Of a DNA stretch of 64,000 nt, positions 44,860 to 53,770 are shown one piece after another. Within the stretch, counting starts at the first letter, position 1. Every line of letters begins with the position of its first letter. The stretch covers positions 1 through 64,000 of the forward strand of contig JALOON010000005.1 of NCBI GenBank assembly GCA_025454405.1, given 5' to 3'. This stretch comes from Oscillatoriaceae cyanobacterium Prado104. GTDB lineage: Bacteria > Cyanobacteriota > Cyanobacteriia > Cyanobacteriales > Microcoleaceae. Position numbers and translations under genes: made by a program. The notes under the pieces were generated by a model, which worked only from the letters and a program-made list of their open reading frames with translations, did no database searches and was not told the origin of the DNA.

Positions 44860-46008
44860 ATGCGGCATTCCCTGTTGAGCAAGTTTCGAGGAGCCTTACT
44901 AGGCGCGGCTGTAGGAGACTGTTTGGGAGTTCAATATCAAAACCAACTCCTAGGTATGCAAGTACAAACAGACAACTGGCAACCGATTTTAAAACTCACC
45001 AAACACCAACAATTATCGCTGGCCGGGGCGATGTTTGGATTGAACTCTGCCAACGGCAAACACTCAACCAACAAAACCCCATCCGAGTGCGGGAGACTTG
45101 CCGTTGCTGGCGCTCAAAGTTTAATTCGGCGCGGCAGTTTAGATTTACAAGATTGGCGCAACACCTGGGAATCATTTATTAAATCGGAATTTTGCAATTC
45201 GCAAAGCAAAGATTTTTCGACAATACTGAACCCCAGTGAATGTGCTATTGCTGCTTTGCCTGCGGTCATTTTTTTTCACGAAAACAGAGCAAAACTGCGA
45301 GAAAAACTGCTGCTGGCAACAGAAGTAGGAGAGAATTTAAATACCTCTGAATGCCAAACAGGAGCTTTAGCTGTAGGATATCCGATCGCGCGCGCTATCA
45401 AAGAAAGACTCAACCCCGCGACAGCAATTTCGCAAACCATTACCTATCTAAAGACAGAGAATGCTTTAACAGAATTGCTGTCGCACGTACAAGTATTATT
45501 AGAACGGGGAGCCGATTTAGAAACAGTCGCAACTCAACTGTACAAAACTGCAAAAATTCTAGGAGAAAACTCAGACGATCGCGCCACAAAAGCGCAAGCA
45601 AATGCAATGGTTAACCCGGCAAACTTCATGCCGATCGCCCTAGCTTTTTATTGTTTTCTCAGTACCCCGGAAGACTGGCGTTTGTCAGTTGTCCGGGCGG
45701 CGCGGTGCGGCATCGCCGGACAACTAACCTGCGCTCTGACGGGAGCTTTATCCGGTGCTTATAACGGAATCGCCGCGATTCCTGTAGAATGGCGGCAGGC
45801 ACTTTCGGTTGCTGGTGTGGGAGCGCGATCGACCGAGGGCCGAGAGTCCTCGTTCTGGGGTGCAGATCGCGATGGCAAAATCGTAGAGCTAGCAACTCAA
45901 CTTTTTGCAGTTTGGGCTGGTGTTTGCAGTTCCGACAAAGGCTCGGAACCCTCAGCCCAAACTCCAGTGGTGACCGCACCTTATGTAATTAGGCCCCATA
46001 AAATATAA
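44860..46008 (+). CDS. ADP-ribosylglycohydrolase-fold protein, probably inactive
   Basis: 382 residues. The N-terminus FRGALLGAAVGDCLGVQYQN and later NPSECAIAALPAVIFFHENR, GALAVGYPIARAIKERLNPA and CALTGALSGAYNGIAAIPVE follow the all-helical ADP-ribosylglycohydrolase (DraG/ARH) fold. The DDT motif and paired Asp residues that bind two Mg2+ in active enzymes are not seen: after the first helix the sequence reads FGLNSANGKHSTNKTPSECG, and the C-terminal GAxxGDxD-like site reads ALTGALSGAYNG. It is therefore likely a non-catalytic relative. Single gene with a heptad-repeat leader. Confidence 0.7.
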   Translation: MRHSLLSKFRGALLGAAVGDCLGVQYQNQLLGMQVQTDNWQPILKLTKHQQLSLAGAMFGLNSANGKHSTNKTPSECGRLAVAGAQSLIRRGSLDLQDWRNTWESFIKSEFCNSQSKDFSTILNPSECAIAALPAVIFFHENRAKLREKLLLATEVGENLNTSECQTGALAVGYPIARAIKERLNPATAISQTITYLKTENALTELLSHVQVLLERGADLETVATQLYKTAKILGENSDDRATKAQANAMVNPANFMPIALAFYCFLSTPEDWRLSVVRAARCGIAGQLTCALTGALSGAYNGIAAIPVEWRQALSVAGVGARSTEGRESSFWGADRDGKIVELATQLFAVWAGVCSSDKGSEPSAQTPVVTAPYVIRPHKI

Positions 46009-46406
46009 AATTGTGAGACGGCAACAGGGAGGTAAAACAGAAATTAAAAACTACAAAAAAAACCGAAGGTAAGTGAAAATTTAAAAGGGGCTTACCTAAC
46101 TTCCACACTGTAGGGTACTGAGCGGGGCGATCGTAGCTCGACGATCGGAGGTTTTAGCCTCAGATGCGCTCGCCTAAGTTCTGTTAGACCTCTCCACTGA
46201 AAATCGAGAAGGAAAGAAAAGACGTTCTTAATTGCACTTTTGCCATGCGGTCGATTGCTGAAAAATTATCTCTTAAATCAAACTTTATGACTTCTTTTGC
46301 CAGCAAGCAAGAATCGCCGTACAGCAGTAAATACAACCGCAGAATAAAAATTCAAACCTTTCTCTAAATCCTGTCTGAATAACAGTGATATACATTTTCA
46401 ACATAA
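46009..46406 (+). other. Leader region with stable hairpins upstream of the HD phosphohydrolase
   Basis: 398 bp without a frame. Contiguous stems: CGATCGT-agctcg-ACGATCG (46128-46147), GAGG-ttttag-CCTC (46148-46161), CTAA/TTAG at about 46173-46186. It may be a structured 5' leader or small RNA; no known family was recognised. Confidence 0.4.
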
Positions 46407-48956
46407 ATGAATACGCTCTCCTCATTGATGCGGCAGATTGAGCAGCTAGGGGCTGCGCGCTCGTTGCGCCAGCGCATTGCTACAGTGCAAAAGGGTGATA
46501 GCAAAGCAGAGCCAGATCGCCCTAGCGGTCATTTACCGCTGCATTTGCCGTGCTGGAAATTAGACAAGCCCGATAATTTGACAGCTTTTAAAAACGAAAT
46601 CCCTAAACCCTGCCTCAAAAATCACAATCGTTCCCCCGTGTTGCTGTTCGTAGCAGTAGTTTCCCTCACAGGCACGATGGGACACCGCTTCTACAACCAG
46701 CCAAAACTGGACGTAGGAACAAAAGCTCCTCAAACAATTAAGGCTCCTGCTAGTGCCAGCGTTCCGGATTACAAAACGACGGAAGAACAGCGGAAAGCAG
46801 CGCGCAACGGGGCAGTGCAGATATTGAGGCTTGACGCTGGAGTAAATACTCAAGTCGATCGAGAATTGACAGAATTTTTGCAACGGGGCAGCGAACTGCG
46901 GCAGGTAGCAGGCGAGTGGCCGCTAGCAGGGGCTGCAGGGTTCTCAAATGCTGCTCAACTTTACCTCCGAAGCTGTCCGGAGTGGGAATGGCGGTCGGTT
47001 TTAGCCCAAGTGGGAGACGGCGGGAAAAATTCCGGGCGGTTGAGTTTGCCATCGCCTGCAACGCCCCAGCAGGAGGCGAACAAATCCCGGCAGGATGCTG
47101 TTGCTCAGCTACAAGCTTACAGCCGATCGATCTCTGCTGCAGATTTCAAGAGCCTGACAGACAGTATTTCCGAAGCCCGCCAGCGCTATCTCAAAGCTTT
47201 AGCAGCCCTCGAAAAACAATCGGCTGCAGGCTTTGAGGAAATTTATGACTTGTCGCTGTTCGATTTGTCCGATGCCGATTGGCAGGCAACTCAAACGGGA
47301 ATGAGCCGGATCGCGAAAAGAATGATGGCTCAAGGTATCCCGCAGGGGCTGCCGAAAGAGGTTTTGCAGGAAGCGACGAGGCTGCAAGCGAGCGATGAGG
47401 TGCCGGAGGCGGCGCAAACTTTTGCAGTAGAAGGGTTAACGGCGATTTTGCAGCCCAACTTGGCTAGAGATCTGGAGGGAACTAAACAGCTAGCTGAACT
47501 GGCGGCGCAAAAAGTAAAGCCGGTGACGATCGAAGTACAGCAAGGCGAGACAATTGTTGCGGAAGGACAAGAGATTGCGCCGTCAGAGTTTGTGCTGCTG
47601 GACTATTTTGGTTTGAGCCGGCGGGGGGTGAATTGGCTGGGGCTGGCGGGGTTTGTGTGCTTAATTGGCGGGGCAATTGCGATCGTGCTGCTGGTGGAGA
47701 AGCACTACCGCTTGCGGCGGCGAGATCATTTGCTGCTGCTGCTGCTGGCTTTGAGCGCCCCTGTGCTAGTGAGTTTGGGGCTGCCTTGGACGAGTTTGCC
47801 CGCGATCGGGATTTTAGCTGGCAGTTTCTACGGTTCGGCAGTGGGAGTAACTTCGGTGGGGCTGCTGTCGGCGCTGCTGCCGGTGGGTTTGGATGTGGAT
47901 TTGATTCATTTGGCAGCCAGCGCGGCAGGGGGATTGCTGGGCGCTTTTATGGCAAAAAGGCTGCGATCGCGCGAAGAATTGGCTCTGTTGGGCGCGGCTG
48001 TCGGCTTGACTCAAGGCATGGTTTATTTGTTGGGAACTCTGGTTGCCAGTGCTGCTTCGGGTTCGATTTGGTACATTTTCCTGGGTACGGTGGGCGCGCA
48101 AGGCTTGGCCGGTTTGGCTTGGAGCGTGGTAGCTTTGGGAATTAGCCCTTATTTGGAGCACGTGTTCGATTTGATTACGCCGACGCGGCTGGCGGAACTG
48201 GCAAACCCCAACCGCCCGTTGTTGAAGAGGTTGGCTGCGGAGGCTCCGGGGACTTTTCAGCACACGCTGTTTGTAGCGAGTTTGGCAGAGGCGGCGGCGC
48301 GGGAATTGGGTTGCAACGTGGAACTGGTCAGGACTGGCACATTATACCACGATATTGGTAAAATGCACGACCCGATCGGCTTTTGCGAAAATCAAATGGG
48401 CGGGCCTAACAAACACGATGAAATTAACGATCCTTGGGCGAGTGCCGAGATTATTAAAAAGCACGTTACTGAAGGGTTGGTGATGGCGCGCAAGCATCGA
48501 TTGCCGAAGGCGATTCAGGCGTTTATTCCGGAACATCAAGGTACGATGTCGATCGCTTATTTTTACCATCAAGCGCTGCAACTTGCTGCCCAAGAATCGG
48601 AAGATTTAAAGATTGTGTTGGCAGATGGCGATCGTCCTAAATTTAAAAGAGAAAGCAGGCAAGTCAGGGAAGAGGATTTTCGCTACAGCGGGCCGATTCC
48701 GCAGTCGCGGGAAACCGGTATTGTGATGTTGGCTGATTCTTGCGAGGCGGCACTGCGATCGCTCAAAGATGCCACTCACGAGGAAGCTTTGAGTATGGTT
48801 AACAAGATTTTGCGCGCTCGGTGGCAGGACAATCAGTTACTTGATTCGGGTTTGACGCGGGAGGATATGTCTGTAATTGCGGAGGTTTTTGTGCGAGTTT
48901 GGGAACAGTTCAATCACAAGCGGATTGCTTATCCGAAAGCGGTTTTTGTTGCTTAG
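46407..48956 (+). CDS. 7TM-HD family phosphohydrolase (PgpH-like)
   Basis: 849 residues. A first transmembrane helix (about 77-95: PVLLFVAVVSLTGTMGHRF) is followed by a large extracytoplasmic 7TMR-HDED domain (about 100-405). Seven transmembrane helices (about 410-610) follow. The cytoplasmic HD domain (about 625-800) has FQHTLFVASLAEAAARELGC, YHDIGKMHDP (the HD metal pair), PEHQGTMSIAYFYHQAL and MLADSCEAALRSL. PgpH members hydrolyse cyclic di-AMP to pApA, so a role in c-di-AMP turnover is expected. Single gene. Confidence 0.92.
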   Translation: MNTLSSLMRQIEQLGAARSLRQRIATVQKGDSKAEPDRPSGHLPLHLPCWKLDKPDNLTAFKNEIPKPCLKNHNRSPVLLFVAVVSLTGTMGHRFYNQPKLDVGTKAPQTIKAPASASVPDYKTTEEQRKAARNGAVQILRLDAGVNTQVDRELTEFLQRGSELRQVAGEWPLAGAAGFSNAAQLYLRSCPEWEWRSVLAQVGDGGKNSGRLSLPSPATPQQEANKSRQDAVAQLQAYSRSISAADFKSLTDSISEARQRYLKALAALEKQSAAGFEEIYDLSLFDLSDADWQATQTGMSRIAKRMMAQGIPQGLPKEVLQEATRLQASDEVPEAAQTFAVEGLTAILQPNLARDLEGTKQLAELAAQKVKPVTIEVQQGETIVAEGQEIAPSEFVLLDYFGLSRRGVNWLGLAGFVCLIGGAIAIVLLVEKHYRLRRRDHLLLLLLALSAPVLVSLGLPWTSLPAIGILAGSFYGSAVGVTSVGLLSALLPVGLDVDLIHLAASAAGGLLGAFMAKRLRSREELALLGAAVGLTQGMVYLLGTLVASAASGSIWYIFLGTVGAQGLAGLAWSVVALGISPYLEHVFDLITPTRLAELANPNRPLLKRLAAEAPGTFQHTLFVASLAEAAARELGCNVELVRTGTLYHDIGKMHDPIGFCENQMGGPNKHDEINDPWASAEIIKKHVTEGLVMARKHRLPKAIQAFIPEHQGTMSIAYFYHQALQLAAQESEDLKIVLADGDRPKFKRESRQVREEDFRYSGPIPQSRETGIVMLADSCEAALRSLKDATHEEALSMVNKILRARWQDNQLLDSGLTREDMSVIAEVFVRVWEQFNHKRIAYPKAVFVA

Positions 48957-49080
48957 TTATTAGTTATTAGTTATTAGTGCGAGCGTATCCGCGGGCGATC
49001 GAGCCTGTAAGGGAGTAGCGCAGTGCGAGTGTCCTCGCTCGCGAATCTGGTGCTCGATCGCATTTAGTGCAAAATGTCAG

Positions 49081-49422
49081 TTAGACTTCCATGCGGATTT
49101 TGACGGTAGTACCAAAAGCTTTTCTGAAGGCTGATTCAATGTCTGGTAGTTTTTCAATTGCCATTAGTAAAACAGGTGTTGATGAGACTTTAATTCTTGC
49201 TTCATCATCATTGAGAGCTATCAGTTTACTATGTTGCTGCATAAGTTCTTTAGTGCTGCGTGGCGATATGTGAAGTAGCACAGTTTTCCAGGTTAAGTCT
49301 AGCATTCCTTTCATTGCTTCTTCCATTTGCTTGAGGGTGTCGTTTTTTTTGGGTAAAACGCCTGGTAGTTCGAGTTGTCTTGGGTAAGCCTGATGTTTCA
49401 AAGTCATGATTGTTCTACTCAT
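49081..49422 (-). CDS. Small protein resembling the cyanobacterial DnaX C-terminal domain
   Basis: 113 residues: LKQMEEAMKGMLDLTWKTVL, LHISPRSTKELMQQHSKLIA then SSTPVLLMAIEKLPDIESAF and FRKAFGTTVKIRMEV. The order W-x2-VL-x-x-I-x-P-x-ST-x-x-L-x-x-QH...IExAFxKxFG-x-x-V resembles the C-terminal domain found after the ATPase core in cyanobacterial DNA polymerase III tau subunits; this is from memory. It stands alone without an ATPase and is divergent from the STAND gene at 49618. Whether the two work together is unknown. Confidence 0.5.
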   Translation of the reverse strand: MSRTIMTLKHQAYPRQLELPGVLPKKNDTLKQMEEAMKGMLDLTWKTVLLHISPRSTKELMQQHSKLIALNDDEARIKVSSTPVLLMAIEKLPDIESAFRKAFGTTVKIRMEV

Positions 49423-49516
49423 CTAGGGTAAGTGATTGACTGCGGGACAAGTAAGTTAGTTAACTTTTTGCTATCCCCATCTTCAGAATGCCAGATGTGT
49501 AGGGGTTTCAACGCTT

Positions 49517-49558
49517 GACTTTTTGACTGACTTTTTGACTGACTTTTGACTGACTTCT
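49517..49558. repeat. TTTTTGACTGAC direct repeats
   Basis: Three to four units of about 12 bp about 60-100 bp upstream of the STAND ATPase gene; possible operator or slippage tract. Confidence 0.5.
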
Positions 49559-49617
49559 GCTACTGCTGCAAAAATGAGTCAAAATTGAAGCTAATAGGAG
49601 CTAGTTAGAGGGCAAGC

Positions 49618-51012
49618 ATGGTGGCTACAATCAAAGCATCGAAAGAAGGACGGGAAAAATTTAAGGAGGCAAGAGAAAACAAGAGATGGAATCAATATGC
49701 TGATGCTTTGCTTACTCAAAGTGGTGTTCACCGCTCAACCGTGCAGGCACTAGAGCAAGGGAGAAACATTAGGCAGGAAAACTTTGTCGCACTTTTCAAG
49801 GCTGTCGGGATAGAAAACTGGGAGACATACGTTGATAACAGTGCAACTCAGGCTTCATACATGGAGTTTTTGGTCTGTGATGATGGCTGGGTAGGTCGGG
49901 AGACACTAATTGATGAATCGATCGAGAAGGTGTGCGGATCTTGTCGAGTCTTACTTATAGTTGGCATTACTGGTATCGGTAAAACTGCTTTGGCGGAACG
50001 TGTAGTTCAGGAATTGCGAGGAGATTGGAGGGAACACAGGGATAATTTTGAAGATGAGAAAAAAGTTTCAGATTTTGCCAGCGTCGCGCTGCAATGGTTG
50101 GAGAAGTGGGGAGAATCTGTCCTAAAAGACGATCGCAAACCAGAACAATTATTACGGCGGTTAGTCAAACACCTGCGCGAAAATCGGTATTTAATCCTGA
50201 TGGATTCTCTTGAGTACCTATTGACAGGGAATGCAGAGGATGGCTGGGGTGATTTTGCTGATGAGTGGTGGGGTAAGTTTTTTGTAAGTTTTTTGGCAGA
50301 ATCAGATTGTCAAAGTCGATTTATTCTGACTTCTCAGGATTTGCCAACTAAGTTTGAGACAGCGGAGTGCGATCGCTACAAAAATCTCTGGTATTGCCAA
50401 CTTTTGAAAGGATTAGAAATACCCGAACAAGTAAAGTTATTTCAAAAAGCTGAACTAGATGGCGATTTGGAACTAGCGCACAGTCCCCTGCGAATCATTG
50501 GAGAAGTTTATGACGGGCATCCTTTGGCTTTGCGGACGATCGCGGGAGAAATCAAGCAGTCTTATGGTGGGAGGGTCAGGGCTTACTGGAAAGAGAACAG
50601 TCGTTACATTGAAGAGGTAAAAGAGGCTATTGATGAAGCGCGCAACCAAGGAATAGTTAAAGGAGATGAGGATAGGTGGCAGTTAGCATCATACACGAAA
50701 GTCTTGCGAAACAAAGTTCAGGAACGAATTGATAAGACATTTGAGCGGTTGCAAAATGATGTGTATGATGCCTATTTATTGCTTTGTATGGCTTCGATTT
50801 ATCGATGCGAAGTCAAGGAAAGTTGGTGGCTGATTAATTTAGAAGACGAGGGTTACAGTGAGGAACAGAAAAAGGCAGCAATGCAAACTCTGCGCGATCG
50901 CTATTTAGTTGAATATGGAGGAATTGATGATGAAGATAATCGGCTGGTGGGACAACATAATTTGATCCGCAATGTGGCGATCGAACGCCGATTGATGCTA
51001 CCAAACAACTGA
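49618..51012 (+). CDS. STAND ATPase (HTH-like N-terminus plus NB-ARC)
   Basis: 464 residues. N-terminal about 75 residues (WNQYADALLTQSGVHRSTVQ, ALEQGRNIRQENFVALFKAV) look like an HTH or effector-recruiting module common before cyanobacterial NB-ARC domains. Then NB-ARC: Walker A VGITGIGKT (G116-T123), Walker B YLILMD (D196), sensor-like SRFILTSQD, GHPLALRTIAGEIK as the GLPL-like motif, and a winged-helix part to the end. Unlike fused NLR-type proteins it has no C-terminal repeats; the next gene, 20 bp on, supplies TPRs. STAND ATPases oligomerise on ligand sensing and act in signalling or phage defence; the role here is inferred. Confidence 0.82.
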   Translation: MVATIKASKEGREKFKEARENKRWNQYADALLTQSGVHRSTVQALEQGRNIRQENFVALFKAVGIENWETYVDNSATQASYMEFLVCDDGWVGRETLIDESIEKVCGSCRVLLIVGITGIGKTALAERVVQELRGDWREHRDNFEDEKKVSDFASVALQWLEKWGESVLKDDRKPEQLLRRLVKHLRENRYLILMDSLEYLLTGNAEDGWGDFADEWWGKFFVSFLAESDCQSRFILTSQDLPTKFETAECDRYKNLWYCQLLKGLEIPEQVKLFQKAELDGDLELAHSPLRIIGEVYDGHPLALRTIAGEIKQSYGGRVRAYWKENSRYIEEVKEAIDEARNQGIVKGDEDRWQLASYTKVLRNKVQERIDKTFERLQNDVYDAYLLLCMASIYRCEVKESWWLINLEDEGYSEEQKKAAMQTLRDRYLVEYGGIDDEDNRLVGQHNLIRNVAIERRLMLPNN

Positions 51013-51032
51013 ACAAATTGGAGAAATTCACC

Positions 51033-52928
51033 ATGACAAATAACCTGACACCATCGGGAGATAAGGTTTTGGAACAGTTAGGTATCAATCCTCATAATCT
51101 CCGTGCCGATTTTCCAAATCGCGAGCAGCGGCTTCAGTACAGAGCAGTTGTACAGTGGCTAACTGATTATAAATCGAAGCCGGGTGCTTCCAATTTAGAG
51201 AAAGTAAAGGGATACTTGGAAGCGTTTCGCCATCTTTGCGAAGTCGAAGATTGGGAAAGAGCAAATCAAATCCTTTTTACTTCTTTAAAAACACCAACCA
51301 ATCCAACTTTACACACTCAACTGGGTAATTGGGGATACTATTTAGAACAAATTGAAATTTATAGCCGGATTTTACATAAATTGGTCTCGCCAATAGTTAA
51401 TGCTGGTTTTCTAAATAGTTTAGCCAATGCGTATCAAGCTTTGAGAAACTATGAAAAAGCTATTGAATACCACCAGCAAGCCTTGATTATTGCACGGGAA
51501 ATTCAAGATCGCTGCTTAGAAGGTAGATTTTTAGGAAATCTAGGAAATACTTATTTGGCTCAAAAAAAATTTGCCAAAACCATGAATTGCTATCAGGAAA
51601 GTTTAGCAATTGCACGGCAAATCCAAGACCTTCGTATGGAAGGATCTGCCCTAATAAATTTAGGCAGTTTTTACCAGATCCAGGGTAACTCTACTCAAGC
51701 AATACAGTATTTAAAGCAAGGTCTAATCATAGGACAAGAGATTGGCGATCGCCAACTTGAAGGAGCAGCCTTAGGAGGTTTAGGTGTGGTTTATCGCCGT
51801 TGTAAAGAATATGCTAAAGCTATGCAATACCAGCAGTATAGCTTAAATATTATGCAAGAAATTCAAGACACTAAAGGAGTAGAAAAATCTTTTATGAATG
51901 TTGGTGCCGTTTACCGCCATCTCAAAGATTATACCCATGCACTTGAGTGTCACGAGCAGCATTTATTGATAGCAAAAGAAATACAAGATCCGTTGGGTCA
52001 GAGACGAGCACTAGAAGATTTGGGATTTATTTATTACCTACAAGAAAATTACGAGCGGGCTATTGAATTTTACCAGCAAAGTTTAACCATTGCACGGCAA
52101 ATAAAAAGCGACATTGAAGGAGAGTTTTTAGCATTGTTTGGTCTAGGAACAACTTATATAGGTTCAAAAGATTATGTCAAATCAATTGAGTGTTATCAGC
52201 AGGCTTTACCAATGGTGCGACAAATTGGCAACCAAAGAGAGAAAGGAGAAATAGGTGTATTATTGGGTATTGCAGAAGCTTATAAGGAACTAAAAAACTA
52301 TCCTAAGGCTATAGAGTATTATCAACTAATATTAATTCTTCTAAGTGAGTTCAATAACAATGAGGCTGAAATCTTGGCTCTGGTTGGTGTGGGGGGTATT
52401 TACTCCAATCAAAAAGAGTACGTAAAGGCAAACCATTGTTACGAGCAGATGTTGTCAGTTGCACAACAGACTGGCGATCGCGACATAGAAACAATAGCAT
52501 TAGCTCGTTTGGGTTCTAACCATAAAAAACTTCAGGACAAAACCAAAGCTATTGAGTTTTATCAGCAAGCTTTACCACTAGCAAAAGAATTAGGACAACG
52601 CGAAAAGCAGATAGCAATATTGATTAATTTAGTATTGATGCATGGCGAGCAAGAAAACTATGGTCAGCTATGGGATGCTTTAGTTAAACTTATTTTTACA
52701 CACTGGTTAGTTATACCTTCGATAATTTTATTGTTAATAATCCTGATGTTTTGGGGCGCGATATATGCTGTCATATCAATAATAATATTTATAGGAATTG
52801 CCATCGGAGTTAGCATTGTTTTTGCCATGTTACTGCTTTCACCATTTTTATTAAATAAAGTTGTTCGCTATGCTATTTTTCAAAACAAAAAATTAAAATT
52901 TTTAAATCTTAAAAATAAATCTGGCTGA
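51033..52928 (+). CDS. TPR protein with C-terminal membrane helices
   Basis: 631 residues from the ATG at 51033, with GGAGA 9-10 bp upstream. An N-terminal 100 residues (GDKVLEQLGINPHNLRADFP) carry a helical domain. About ten TPR units of 40 residues follow (YEKAIEYHQQALIIAREIQD and variants, about 125-530). The last 90 residues are very hydrophobic (HWLVIPSIILLLIILMFWGA, IIIFIGIAIGVSIVFAMLLL), predicting two to three transmembrane segments. TPRs likely sense a ligand or bind the STAND ATPase; the membrane end could be an effector or an anchor. Short spacing to the ATPase gene supports an operon. Confidence 0.85.
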   Translation: MTNNLTPSGDKVLEQLGINPHNLRADFPNREQRLQYRAVVQWLTDYKSKPGASNLEKVKGYLEAFRHLCEVEDWERANQILFTSLKTPTNPTLHTQLGNWGYYLEQIEIYSRILHKLVSPIVNAGFLNSLANAYQALRNYEKAIEYHQQALIIAREIQDRCLEGRFLGNLGNTYLAQKKFAKTMNCYQESLAIARQIQDLRMEGSALINLGSFYQIQGNSTQAIQYLKQGLIIGQEIGDRQLEGAALGGLGVVYRRCKEYAKAMQYQQYSLNIMQEIQDTKGVEKSFMNVGAVYRHLKDYTHALECHEQHLLIAKEIQDPLGQRRALEDLGFIYYLQENYERAIEFYQQSLTIARQIKSDIEGEFLALFGLGTTYIGSKDYVKSIECYQQALPMVRQIGNQREKGEIGVLLGIAEAYKELKNYPKAIEYYQLILILLSEFNNNEAEILALVGVGGIYSNQKEYVKANHCYEQMLSVAQQTGDRDIETIALARLGSNHKKLQDKTKAIEFYQQALPLAKELGQREKQIAILINLVLMHGEQENYGQLWDALVKLIFTHWLVIPSIILLLIILMFWGAIYAVISIIIFIGIAIGVSIVFAMLLLSPFLLNKVVRYAIFQNKKLKFLNLKNKSG

Positions 52929-52951
52929 ACTCAAAGCAGGAATTCAGCCAG
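52921..52951. terminator. Hairpin terminator after the TPR gene
   Basis: CTGGCTGAA and complement TTCAGCCAG, 13-nt loop, overlapping the stop codon, between convergent genes; suits the TPR gene and the flavodoxin gene. Confidence 0.6.
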
Positions 52952-52985
52952 CATCAAAATCTATTATACATCCCGCTATAACTCA

Positions 52986-53513
52986 TTATTCAAGGGGAAA
53001 GTCTGCTTTTAGCACCTCTAACCAATCAGCAATCCTTTCCTCTGTCTTATCGCTTTCATTCACTTCATCAAGGGGCAAACCAACAAATTTACCATCCCGA
53101 ACTGCGTTAGAATTTTCAAAGGAATATCCTTCCGTGGAAACAGCCCCTACCATCTTCGCACCTAAAGAATTGAACCGATCGTAGAGTGTTCCCAAGGCGC
53201 TGACAAAATTCTTGCCGTGGCAGGTACAATCTCCCGAACCAAAAACAGCAATAGTTTTGCCAGAGAAATCGGGCTTTTCGATGTCGATATCAAACAGGGG
53301 TTCCCGCCAATAATTCTGTACTTCTCCAGCCCCCCAAGTCGAACAACCAAGAAGTAAGTAGTCGTACTTCAACAAGTCGTTATAGTCGTCAAAGTCCTCT
53401 TCCATGTTGTAGATATCTGCGATATCTTCTCCTATTGAACCATGGATTTTCTCTGCGATTTCTTGCGTGACACCAGATGTACTGCCGTAAAAAATTCCGA
53501 TTTTGTTTGTCAT
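52986..53513 (-). CDS. Flavodoxin
   Basis: 175 residues. FMN-binding electron carrier that replaces ferredoxin under iron limitation. The phosphate loop is IGIFYGSTSGVTQEIAEKIH (a serine-rich variant of the GTxTGxTE loop), the 50s-loop LLGCSTWGAGEVQNYW, and the 90s loop VFGSGDCTCHGKNFVSALGT. The C-terminal part ESDKTEERIADWLEVLKADF is typical of long-chain flavodoxins. No Fur box was identified by eye in the 257-bp upstream gap. Confidence 0.9.
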   Translation of the reverse strand: MTNKIGIFYGSTSGVTQEIAEKIHGSIGEDIADIYNMEEDFDDYNDLLKYDYLLLGCSTWGAGEVQNYWREPLFDIDIEKPDFSGKTIAVFGSGDCTCHGKNFVSALGTLYDRFNSLGAKMVGAVSTEGYSFENSNAVRDGKFVGLPLDEVNESDKTEERIADWLEVLKADFPLE

Positions 53514-53770
53514 TGCCCTGACTCCTAGAATTATAAGGTTGTCATGCGATCGAACAGAAATCGATCTTGCTATTTAAACCAGTATTTCACGCCCTTTCTG
53601 GCCCAAAATGTTCAAGATGAGCATTTTAGATTTGTTTGAGCTAGATTCAAGGTTTTTTTAATATTGTTTAAAAATGAAAGTTCGATCGAATGAAATGAAT
53701 CCTCTCCGCTGCTTGCGGGGTATCCTGTTGAGTGAGATAGGGAAAATCATCTGCGATCGCCCGCATCCCT

